A stretch of 9,352 bases of DNA from Acidimicrobiia bacterium UBA6912 (lineage in GTDB: Bacteria; Actinomycetota; Acidimicrobiia; Spongiisociales; UBA5794). The stretch lies in the NCBI GenBank assembly GCA_002450985.1, contig DKBA01000330.1, positions 1-9,352 on the forward strand, in the 5' to 3' direction. Both the position numbers and the translations under genes were made by a program. The notes under the pieces are model-generated. The model saw only the letters and a list, made by a program, of their open reading frames with translations. It was not told the DNA's origin and ran no database searches. Position 1 is the stretch's first letter; every line of letters begins with the position of its first letter. Shown here one piece after another: positions 1-4,233 of the stretch.

Positions 1-13
1 GGGCTATGGGCTG
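1..13. repeat. Two degenerate GGGCTAC-type heptads at the window edge
   Basis: The window opens with GGGCTAT GGGCTG, two units resembling the seven-unit GGGCTAC array at 1353-1401. As there, they lie immediately upstream of the palindromic element of a pilin gene. The array may continue to the left, outside the window. Only two imperfect units are visible, so this rests mainly on the better copy near the fourth pilin gene. Confidence 0.35.
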
Positions 14-17
14 CCCA

Positions 18-37
18 TTCATCACTATTGGTGATGT
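18..37. promoter_or_regulatory. Palindromic element 1, upstream of pilin gene 1
   Basis: The inverted repeat has arms CATCAC (20-25) and GTGATG (31-36) around the 5-nt spacer TATTG. The 20-bp element starts with TTCATCA and recurs upstream of all four flp genes, here ending 84 nt before the start codon. Conservation among otherwise divergent intergenic sequences suggests an operator for a dimeric regulator. It could instead act as an RNA hairpin or a recombination site. No regulator is encoded in the window. Confidence 0.6.
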
Positions 38-85
38 CAGGCGGGGCGACTTCCGGCATCATCGTGGACAACAGAGGATTCGGGT

Positions 86-113
86 GGGCGGGCCTATCGC
101 CCAAGGAGGAAGG
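86..113 (+). promoter_or_regulatory. Leader hairpin and ribosome-binding region of pilin gene 1
   Basis: A 5-bp hairpin, GGGCG (86-90) with CGCCC (98-102), sits directly before the purine run AAGGAGGAAGG (103-113). The run contains two Shine-Dalgarno-like cores, GGAGG at 105-109 and AAGGA at 110-114; the second is 7 nt from the ATG at 122. It fixes the start and predicts strong translation. This leader lacks the GGTAGGGAA box of the other three copies. Confidence 0.6.
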
Positions 114-121
114 ACCGACAC

Positions 122-322
122 ATGACGAGGATCTCGGCGTACTTCGAAGGGCTGTTCCACTCGGAGCGCGGCGCAACCATGGTCGAGTACAGCCTCGTCG
201 TCGTCATGATCGGTGTCGTCTCGCTGCTCGTGGTGGGAGCGCTCGGCGTAGACGTGTTTGGACAGTTCGACGGTGCGCAGGGTGCGTACCCGGGTGCCGT
301 GCCCGGAGGCCCGACTCCCTAG
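122..322 (+). CDS. flp: Flp-type prepilin, copy 1 (divergent)
   Basis: This 66-aa Flp/type IVb prepilin would be the structural subunit, or a minor variant, of a Tad pilus. It has a 17-residue leader ending SERG, then the processing site G|ATMVEY, with Glu at +5 and Tyr at +6 of the mature protein, as needed for TadV-type prepilin peptidase cleavage. A hydrophobic helix follows (about residues 24-44) and then a short acidic, Gly/Pro-rich tail ending GGPTP. The mature form would be 49 residues, normal for Flp pilins. It differs from copies 2-4 in the leader peptide, in reading YSLVVVMIGV at the start of the helix, and in the tail. It has its own upstream palindrome, a strong RBS and a downstream hairpin, so it is probably a separate transcription unit. 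Function is inferred from family features. Confidence 0.93.
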   Translation: MTRISAYFEGLFHSERGATMVEYSLVVVMIGVVSLLVVGALGVDVFGQFDGAQGAYPGAVPGGPTP

Positions 323-341
323 AGGTCATGCAGATCCGAGT

Positions 342-379
342 GGGGTGTAGCTGCGGAGTGGTGGACGCAGCTGCACCCC
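342..379 (+). terminator. Hairpin terminator after pilin gene 1
   Basis: A 14-bp stem pairs 342-355 (GGGGTGTAGCTGCG) with 366-379, with one G-T wobble and a 10-nt loop, beginning 20 nt after the stop codon. There is no clear T-run, so it may terminate inefficiently or protect the mRNA 3' end. All four pilin genes have such a hairpin. Confidence 0.65.
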
Positions 380-473
380 TTCGGCGCGTCTGGAGCCCAT
401 CGGCGTAGCGGTCTCAGATCCGGACGAGCCGGTCGCGTCAAACGCCTGCCGTGCCGATCGGCGGGCTCGCCAC
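380..473. other. Intergenic stretch, nothing recognised
   Basis: This is the unexplained part of the 307-nt gap between pilin genes 1 and 2. I see no convincing ORF, RNA gene or repeat. The rest of the gap holds the hairpin before it and the palindrome and flp2 leader after it. Confidence 0.5.
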
Positions 474-493
474 TTCATCACTATTGGCGATGA
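474..493. promoter_or_regulatory. Palindromic element 2, upstream of pilin gene 2
   Basis: TTCATCACTATTGGCGATGA matches element 1 except at two positions. The arms are TCATCAC (475-481) and GCGATGA (487-493), with one mismatch, around the same TATTG spacer. It ends 136 nt before the flp2 start, nearly the same spacing as in copies 3 and 4. A transcription-factor operator is the simplest reading. Confidence 0.6.
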
Positions 494-525
494 CGGTTTC
501 GCCGATTGCAGGCACCGTGGGTTGC

Positions 526-552
526 AGGTAGGTAGCTGCGAGCTCGAGCTCG
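526..552 (+). promoter_or_regulatory. Leader box and 14-bp palindrome upstream of pilin gene 2
   Basis: AGGTAGGT (526-533) occurs 32 nt after the palindromic element, matching the AGGTARGGACTCGT boxes found 31 nt after elements 3 and 4. It is followed by a perfect self-complementary 14-mer, CGAGCTCGAGCTCG (539-552), which only this leader has. The promoter may lie near here, but I could not assign -35/-10 hexamers with confidence. Confidence 0.35.
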
Positions 553-568
553 AGTGACAAGAAGAAAG

Positions 569-619
569 CCGGCCCAGGGGTCAGAATCGCAGGGCCGGGA
601 TCCGGTAGGGAAGGAAAGG
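569..619 (+). promoter_or_regulatory. Leader hairpin and ribosome-binding box of pilin gene 2
   Basis: CCGGCCC (569-575) pairs with GGGCCGG (592-598) across a 16-nt loop. The purine box GGTAGGGAAGGAAAGG (604-619) follows, with AAAGGA 9 nt before the ATG at 630. The GGGAAnGAAAGG core is shared with the leaders of pilin genes 3 and 4. A hairpin just upstream could keep the RBS single-stranded or stabilise the transcript; this is inference. Confidence 0.5.
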
Positions 620-629
620 ACACGATCTC

Positions 630-833
630 ATGATGCAGCTGTGGACCGCGTGCCGGGCGCAACTGGATTCCGAGAGAGGCGCCACGATGGTCGAGTACGG
701 AATCGTCGTCTCGTTGATCGCCATCGTGTCGATCCTCGTCGTCGGCGCCCTCGGCGTCGATGTTTTCGGATCGTTCGACGGCGGCCAGACCGCGTTCAAC
801 AGCACGACCGGACCCACACCGCCGACGCCATAG
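630..833 (+). CDS. flp: Flp-type prepilin, copy 2
   Basis: This 67-aa Flp prepilin has a 17-residue leader ending SERG, the cleavage site G|ATMVEYGIVV with Glu+5/Tyr+6, a hydrophobic helix running to VVGALGVDVF, and a 50-residue mature form. The tail contains GQTAFNSTTG and ends GPTPPTP, as in copies 3 and 4. ATG 630 is chosen over ATG 633 because it aligns residue for residue with copies 3 and 4 (MxQLWTA) and sits 9 nt after AAAGGA. It is intermediate between copy 1 and copies 3/4, with VFGSFDGGQ resembling the VFGQFDGAQ of copy 1. The leader carries one cysteine (residue 8), which processing would remove. It is flanked by its own palindrome and terminator-like hairpin. The pilin role is secure by family; its share in the fibre is unknown. 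Confidence 0.94.
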   Translation: MMQLWTACRAQLDSERGATMVEYGIVVSLIAIVSILVVGALGVDVFGSFDGGQTAFNSTTGPTPPTP

Positions 834-847
834 AACATGCCTGCGCA

Positions 848-886
848 CGAGAGAGGGAGCACCGGGATGCGGTGTTCCCTCTCTTG
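848..886 (+). terminator. Long hairpin terminator after pilin gene 2
   Basis: A stem of about 17 bp pairs 848-864 with 870-886 (left arm GAGAGGGAGCACCG, right arm CGGTGTTCCCTCTC), with two G-T wobbles and the 5-nt loop GGATG. It begins 15 nt after the stop. No long T-run follows. The sequence is unrelated to the other three hairpins although the position is the same. Confidence 0.75.
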
Positions 887-910
887 CGTGAGGGTTGGGT
901 GAGAGGGATG

Positions 911-930
911 TTCATTAGTTTTGGTGATGA
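911..930. promoter_or_regulatory. Palindromic element 3, upstream of pilin gene 3
   Basis: TTCATTAGTTTTGGTGATGA keeps the outer arms TTCATYA and TGATGA but is the most degenerate of the four in the left arm and spacer. It ends 141 nt before the flp3 start. The right half, TTGGTGATGA, is shared exactly with element 4. An unusually G-rich tract follows at once. Confidence 0.55.
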
Positions 931-961
931 CGGGGGGTGGGGGTGGTGGCATTGTGGGCGC

Positions 962-975
962 AGGTAAGGACTCGT
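962..975 (+). promoter_or_regulatory. Conserved leader box upstream of pilin gene 3
   Basis: AGGTAAGGACTCGT lies 31 nt after palindromic element 3 and matches AGGTAGGGACTCGT at the equivalent place before pilin gene 4. Conserved sequence and spacing suggest a promoter or transcription-start element, or simply shared ancestry of the two duplicated cassettes. Confidence 0.4.
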
Positions 976-1045
976 TGGGATGGTTCCCGCGGGTCAGGAT
1001 ACGAAGACCTCACACCTGGGCTGGTAGGAAGGCTCGGCGGGGGTC

Positions 1046-1062
1046 GGTAGGGAACGAAAGGA
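1046..1062 (+). promoter_or_regulatory. Ribosome-binding box of pilin gene 3
   Basis: GGTAGGGAACGAAAGGA includes the Shine-Dalgarno-like AAAGGA (1057-1062), 9 nt before the ATG at 1072. A second, weaker GGTAGGAA copy lies at 1023-1030 and aligns with GGTAGGAA at 1522-1529 before pilin gene 4. Confidence 0.6.
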
Positions 1063-1071
1063 CTGCATCCT

Positions 1072-1275
1072 ATGCTGCAGCTTTGGACTGCTCTTCAGGC
1101 CTGGAAGGCCTCCGAGAAGGGCGCCACCATGGTGGAGTACGGCATCGTTGTCGCGCTGATCGCCGTGGTGTCGATTCTGGTTGTTGGTGCTCTTGGTGTG
1201 GACGTGTTCAACGCGTTCGATCAGAGCCAGTCGAACATGGATCCGGGTGCGGGCCCGACCCCGCCGACCCCGTAA
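1072..1275 (+). CDS. flp: Flp-type prepilin, copy 3
   Basis: This 67-aa Flp prepilin has a 17-residue leader ending SEKG, cleavage at G|ATMVEYGIVV (Glu+5, Tyr+6), a hydrophobic helix VALIAVVSILVVGALGV, and a 50-residue mature pilin with an Asn/Asp/Gln-rich segment and the tail GPTPPTP. It is 64/67 identical to copy 4; the differences are L4F, K16H and M56L, the first two in the removed leader. The mature pilins thus differ only by Met/Leu at precursor residue 56. Several T-ending codons (GGT GCT CTT GGT) in the conserved core depart from the GC-ending bias of the assembly genes and are shared with copy 4. The gene has its own palindrome, leader box and downstream hairpin. Confidence 0.95.
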   Translation: MLQLWTALQAWKASEKGATMVEYGIVVALIAVVSILVVGALGVDVFNAFDQSQSNMDPGAGPTPPTP

Positions 1276-1302
1276 TCAGGGTTCGACTCCAGCCCTGTGT
1301 GT

Positions 1303-1332
1303 GAGGGGGCGCCGTGTGTGCGGCGCCCCCTC
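1303..1332 (+). terminator. Perfect 12-bp hairpin terminator after pilin gene 3
   Basis: GAGGGGGCGCCG (1303-1314) pairs perfectly with CGGCGCCCCCTC (1321-1332) around the loop TGTGTG, 27 nt after the stop. Very GC-rich and stable, without a U-tract, as is common in high-GC actinobacteria. Confidence 0.75.
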
Positions 1333-1352
1333 GACGCGTCCAGGTCCAGCCC

Positions 1353-1401
1353 GGGCTACGGGCTACGGGCTACGGGCTACGGGATACGGGATACGGACCA
1401 C
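1353..1401. repeat. Heptanucleotide tandem array, seven units
   Basis: Seven consecutive 7-bp units are visible: four GGGCTAC (1353-1380), two GGGATAC (1381-1394) and one degenerate GGACCAC (1395-1401), followed by GGG. The array ends about 10 bp before palindromic element 4. Similar heptads open the window before element 1. Slippage could change the copy number. I see no spacers, so it is not CRISPR. Confidence 0.85.
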
Positions 1402-1411
1402 GGGACGGCCA

Positions 1412-1431
1412 TTCATCAGATTTGGTGATGA
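1412..1431. promoter_or_regulatory. Palindromic element 4, upstream of pilin gene 4
   Basis: TTCATCAGATTTGGTGATGA has outer arms TCATCA (1413-1418) and TGATGA (1426-1431) and ends 135 nt before the flp4 start. It matches element 1 at 17 of 20 positions by eye. It is part of the same four-copy family, each member placed upstream of one pilin gene. Confidence 0.6.
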
Positions 1432-1462
1432 CCCCCCAGGGCCGGACGACGATCATGACTCG

Positions 1463-1476
1463 AGGTAGGGACTCGT
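1463..1476 (+). promoter_or_regulatory. Conserved leader box upstream of pilin gene 4
   Basis: AGGTAGGGACTCGT lies 31 nt after palindromic element 4 and is 13/14 identical to the box before pilin gene 3. A palindromic GGAATTCC (1483-1490) follows shortly. Candidate promoter or start-site element; not assigned to a known sigma class. Confidence 0.4.
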
Positions 1477-1530
1477 GGGCCAGGAATTCCCATGAGTCTG
1501 GGCAGAGGCTCCGTACTGGGCGGTAGGAAA

Positions 1531-1560
1531 CCCGGGCGGTGCCCATGGGAATGAAAGGGG
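1531..1560 (+). promoter_or_regulatory. Leader hairpin and ribosome-binding region of pilin gene 4
   Basis: CCCGGGC (1531-1537) can pair with GCCC and GGG (1541-1549) around the loop GGT, with a 2-nt bulge. The hairpin overlaps the first bases of GGGAATGAAAGG (1547-1558), the RBS box conserved with copies 2 and 3. AAAGGGG is 6 nt from the ATG at 1567. Confidence 0.5.
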
Positions 1561-1566
1561 CAGCGC

Positions 1567-1770
1567 ATGCTGCAGTTCTGGACCGCTCTTCAGGCCTGGA
1601 AGGCCTCCGAACACGGCGCAACCATGGTGGAGTACGGCATCGTGGTCGCGCTCATCGCCGTGGTGTCGATTCTGGTCGTTGGTGCTCTTGGTGTGGACGT
1701 GTTCAACGCGTTCGATCAGAGCCAGTCGAACCTCGATCCCGGCGCCGGCCCGACCCCGCCGACCCCGTAA
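1567..1770 (+). CDS. flp: Flp-type prepilin, copy 4
   Basis: This 67-aa Flp prepilin has a leader ending SEHG, the TadV-type site G|ATMVEYGIVV, the hydrophobic helix, and the tail DQSQSNLDPGAGPTPPTP. About 15 of 204 nucleotides differ from copy 3 (counted by eye), most of them at third positions, so purifying selection has held both copies after a recent duplication. Being closest to the tadE-tadC operon, it is the copy most likely to be co-transcribed with the machinery if its terminator leaks. It has its own palindrome, leader box and RBS. A major-pilin role for copies 3/4 is plausible from their redundancy but is inference. Confidence 0.95.
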   Translation: MLQFWTALQAWKASEHGATMVEYGIVVALIAVVSILVVGALGVDVFNAFDQSQSNLDPGAGPTPPTP

Positions 1771-1774
1771 CCAG

Positions 1775-1832
1775 CGGTCGTTCTCGGCTGTGTGGCGCTG
1801 GGCGCCGCCTGCGTCACACCCCCGAGAGACCG
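1775..1832 (+). terminator. Imperfect hairpin after pilin gene 4
   Basis: CGGTC (1775-1779) pairs with GACCG (1828-1832), TCTCGG-type bases at 1783-1787 with CCGAG (1822-1826), and GTGTG (1790-1794) with CACAC-type bases at 1815-1819. Bulges separate these blocks and the apex is GC-rich. It starts 5 nt after the stop. It is weaker than the other three and may allow partial read-through into tadE. Confidence 0.5.
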
Positions 1833-1887
1833 ACGCTTACGTGACGACATCACAGGACGACTGTGACCAGGAGTGAGGAGCGTACTC

Positions 1888-2256
1888 ATGCGCCAACAAC
1901 ATGAAAGGGGAGCGGCAATGGTGGAGTTCGCCATCATCCTGCCCGTTCTCCTCCTGCTTGTCTTCGGCATCATCGAATTCGGCCGAGCGCACAACACGCA
2001 GCTCACGCTCACCCACGCTGCTCGTGAGGGCGTGCGGACGTATGCGATCACCCAAGACCAGGCCCAAGGCGAGGCGACGGCAGAGCTCGCCGCCACGACG
2101 CTCGATCCCGCACAGATGACCGTCACGGTCACTCCGTGCGTGATCGATCAGCCGACCACGATGACGATCCAGTACCCGTTCGAGTTCTTCATCCCGTTCA
2201 TTCCGTCGACGCCCATCACGCTCGAAGCCGAGGGGGTGATGAAATGCGGCGGATGA
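1888..2256 (+). CDS. tadE: TadE-like minor pseudopilin
   Basis: This 122-aa TadE-family protein is a minor component or initiator of Flp pilus assembly. The short N-terminus MRQQHERG is followed by the cleavage-like site G|AAMVEF, with Glu at +5. A hydrophobic segment FAIILPVLLLLVFGIIEFGRA (about residues 14-34) matches the TadE signature. The extracytoplasmic remainder (about 85 residues) has cysteines at 84 and 120. I chose ATG 1888 because GAGGAG (1875-1880) lies 7 nt upstream; the in-frame GTG at 1873 overlaps that RBS and has only an AGGA abutting it. The gene begins 55 nt after the hairpin of pilin gene 4. I see no clear promoter in that gap, so transcription may start there or come from flp4. 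The 3' end overlaps the next gene. Confidence 0.88.
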   Translation: MRQQHERGAAMVEFAIILPVLLLLVFGIIEFGRAHNTQLTLTHAAREGVRTYAITQDQAQGEATAELAATTLDPAQMTVTVTPCVIDQPTTMTIQYPFEFFIPFIPSTPITLEAEGVMKCGG

Positions 2257-3329
2257 ACGGATCACCGCGAGAACGCCGGTATGCCGGCCTGAGTGAACAT
2301 GGCGCAACGACCGTGTTCGTCGCGGTGAGCATCATCGGCCTCCTCGCCATGACGGCGTTCTCGTTCGACTTCGGTCGGGCCTACGTCGAGCGGCGCGAGC
2401 TCCAGGTGGGCGCCGAGGCCGGAGCGCTGGCGATCGCCCGCAACTGCGCCGAGGGAGGGTGCGTCGGCGCCTACGACGCCGAGGCCGAAGCCGACGAGTA
2501 CGCGGACGCCAACGCCCGAGACGGCGCCGCTCGGATCCAGAGCCTCGATCTCGACATGGGGGCGCAGCGTGTCCACGTGGTCACCGGGACCGAGGATGCC
2601 TCGGGTGACACCGTCTTCGACATGATCTTCGCCGGTGTCGTCGGGTTCGACGAGATGACGGTCGGCGCCGAGGCGACGGCGGTGTGGGGACCGCCCGGCA
2701 AGCTGACGGCTATGCCGCTCATCTACTCGGAGTGCGAGTGGGAATGGTACGGCGGCGGGGCATTCGTCGATGAATCGCCGACCGGCAGCCTCCACTATTC
2801 GTCGGCGGTCCGCGATGGCCTGCTGCCGCCTTCAACGGGGTACGCCTACGAGGACCGGACAGTCACGGTCTTCTTCCACGGCTCCGACGGCACCTGCCAC
2901 TACAGCCCCTCCGGGCAAGACCTCCCCGGTGGCTTCGGCTGGCTCGAAGGTGGCTTCTTCTGCGAGATCGAAGTCGAGGTCGGTGTCTGGCAACCCATCG
3001 ACCCCGGGGCTTCGCCCGCAAACGGATGTGAGCCGGTGAAGTTCGAGGACATGATCGGGCACGTCCAGCTCATCCCGTATTTCGACGGCTACGACGGCAC
3101 CGGCGACAACGCCGAGTACCGCGTGAGCGGCTTCGGGGCGTTCTACGTCACCGGGTACAACTTCGGCGGCCAGTTCAAGGAGCCATCGATCGTCGATGGC
3201 CAGCCGCCCTGCAGTGGCAACGATCGCTGCATCGAGGGTTACTTCATCGGCGACTGGGTCGCATCTGGCGGCTCGGCCGTCGGGGGAGGCAACGACCGGG
3301 GTGTGAACATCGTCGGCCTGTCCGGATGA
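2244..3329 (+). CDS. tadG: TadG-like pilus assembly protein, cysteine-rich
   Basis: This 361-aa protein has an N-terminal Tad/TadG-like domain: a short cytoplasmic stretch, SEHG|ATTVFVAVSIIGLLAMTAFSFD (membrane helix about 22-42), then GRAYVERRELQVGAEAGALAIA, the typical post-helix motif. Gly is kept at the potential cleavage point but +5 is Phe, not Glu. The large extracytoplasmic part (about residues 45-361) matches nothing I recognise and has eight cysteines (68, 73, 164, 218, 240, 262, 323, 329), enough for four disulfides, with many Gly and aromatic residues. It lacks the vWA module seen in many proteobacterial TadG proteins. ATG 2244 is chosen for the GGGGG-type RBS at 2232-2236; it overlaps tadE by 13 nt. 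ATG 2253 would give an ATGA overlap but a poor RBS. Probable role: minor surface or anchor component. Confidence 0.8.
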   Translation: MRRMNGSPRERRYAGLSEHGATTVFVAVSIIGLLAMTAFSFDFGRAYVERRELQVGAEAGALAIARNCAEGGCVGAYDAEAEADEYADANARDGAARIQSLDLDMGAQRVHVVTGTEDASGDTVFDMIFAGVVGFDEMTVGAEATAVWGPPGKLTAMPLIYSECEWEWYGGGAFVDESPTGSLHYSSAVRDGLLPPSTGYAYEDRTVTVFFHGSDGTCHYSPSGQDLPGGFGWLEGGFFCEIEVEVGVWQPIDPGASPANGCEPVKFEDMIGHVQLIPYFDGYDGTGDNAEYRVSGFGAFYVTGYNFGGQFKEPSIVDGQPPCSGNDRCIEGYFIGDWVASGGSAVGGGNDRGVNIVGLSG

Positions 3330-3384
3330 CCCCCGGGCAACACATACGTGGAAGAACGCGCATACAGGTAGGAGCAAAGGGCAC
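3330..3384. other. 55-nt gap between tadG and cpaB
   Basis: This is the only appreciable gap inside the assembly operon. It has no strong hairpin or palindromic element. The right end holds GGTAGGAGCAAAGG (3367-3380), which resembles the GGTAGGGAAnGAAAGG boxes of the pilin genes and probably supplies the cpaB RBS. Confidence 0.5.
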
Positions 3385-4233
3385 ATGAACAACAACAAGA
3401 GATGGATCGGGGTCGTGTTCGCCGTTCTCCTGGCGGCGGTAGGGACCTTCGTTCTGGTGCAGTACGTCAGCAGCGCCGACGAGCGCGCCCTCGCCGGGCA
3501 GGAGACCATCGAGGTGCTGATTCTCAACCAGGCGGTCGCCGCCGGCACACCGGCGGATGAGATCGCGGCCAACGTCGAAACGGCGCTCATCCCCGTCAGG
3601 ACGCAGGTGCCCGGCACCGTTGCCTCGCTCGATCAGCTCACCGGCACCGTCGCTGCCGTGGACCTGGTGCCGGGCGAGCAGCTCCTGCTGAGCCGGTTCA
3701 TCGAACCCGAGGTCTTCGAGGCTCAGGGCGAATTTGAGGTCCCGGAAGGACTCGTCGAGGTGACCGTGTCGCTGTCGCCCGAGCGGGCGGTCGGCGGCGC
3801 ACTCAAGCAGGGTGACCTGGTGGCCGTGCTGGCCTCGTTCGAGCCCTTCGCGCTCGACGGCACCGAGCCGAGCGACGACGGGAATCTGCCCACCGACATC
3901 GAAGACGTCATTCTGCCCGAGTCCGATAACGCCAAGCCGCAGACGCCCAACACGACCGGCCTGATCATCCACAAGGTCATCGTCACCAACGTCCAAGTCG
4001 AGCGCCTGCCCAGCGAGCCGGAAGAGGGGTCCGACACCGACTACTCACTGGCCCCGACGGGCAACCTCCTGGTCACACTCGGTATGTCCCCCGCCAACGC
4101 CGAGCGCCTGGTCTTCACCGCCGAGTTCGGGACCCTCTGGCTGACCGGCGAGCAGGAAACGACGCCCGAGGACGGCACGCAGATCCAGACCCGCAACACG
4201 GTGTACCTGAGCCCGCTCGAGGTGGCACGATGA
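3385..4233 (+). CDS. cpaB: Flp pilus assembly protein CpaB/RcpC
   Basis: This 282-aa CpaB/RcpC-family protein has an N-terminal membrane anchor (about residues 7-28, WIGVVFAVLLAAVGTFVLVQYV). A SAF-like region (about 42-105) contains VLILNQAVAAGTPA and a LVPGEQLLLSRF motif typical of CpaB, and a CpaB/RcpC domain follows (about 115-255). In diderms RcpC associates with the secretin; none is seen here, so in a monoderm it may instead contact the cell wall or stabilise the pilus at the surface. An acidic, Pro-containing insert occupies about 155-190. The length is usual for the family. The RBS is GGAG/AAAGG within 3371-3380. The stop codon overlaps cpaE in an ATGA junction, indicating translational coupling. 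Confidence 0.88.
   Translation: MNNNKRWIGVVFAVLLAAVGTFVLVQYVSSADERALAGQETIEVLILNQAVAAGTPADEIAANVETALIPVRTQVPGTVASLDQLTGTVAAVDLVPGEQLLLSRFIEPEVFEAQGEFEVPEGLVEVTVSLSPERAVGGALKQGDLVAVLASFEPFALDGTEPSDDGNLPTDIEDVILPESDNAKPQTPNTTGLIIHKVIVTNVQVERLPSEPEEGSDTDYSLAPTGNLLVTLGMSPANAERLVFTAEFGTLWLTGEQETTPEDGTQIQTRNTVYLSPLEVAR

Noticed and set aside
103..114. CsrA/RsmA-type GGA repeats in the flp leaders.
   Set aside because: Several GGA motifs occur, but they coincide with Shine-Dalgarno sequence, no consistent GGA-in-loop hairpins are seen, and CsrA is not typical of actinobacteria.
28..408. Alternative frames of 70-137 codons overlapping each pilin gene.
   Set aside because: They are Arg-rich shadows without RBSs, while the pilin frame in each cassette carries the conserved ATMVEY site.
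495..552. Possible c-di-GMP-I (GEMM) riboswitch before pilin gene 2, from GGTAGGTAGC.
   Set aside because: Only about 10 bases resemble the family. The GGGCAAACC-type first half and the tetraloop-receptor layout are absent, and the other leaders do not support it.
1353..1401. CRISPR-like array.
   Set aside because: Units are 7 bp and contiguous, with no spacers and no cas genes.
18..1431. Palindromes as insertion-sequence ends or attC-like integron sites.
   Set aside because: I see no transposase or integrase, no target-site duplications and no attC core sites. A recombination role remains possible but unsupported.
1873..1887. GTG 1873 as the tadE start.
   Set aside because: The GTG abuts AGGA without proper spacing, whereas GAGGAG is correctly spaced for ATG 1888.
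2136..2243. An upstream start for the TadG-like protein.
   Set aside because: The extra 36 residues are out-of-frame shadow of tadE and have no pilin-like character. ATG 2244 has a purine-rich RBS and the expected short N-terminus.
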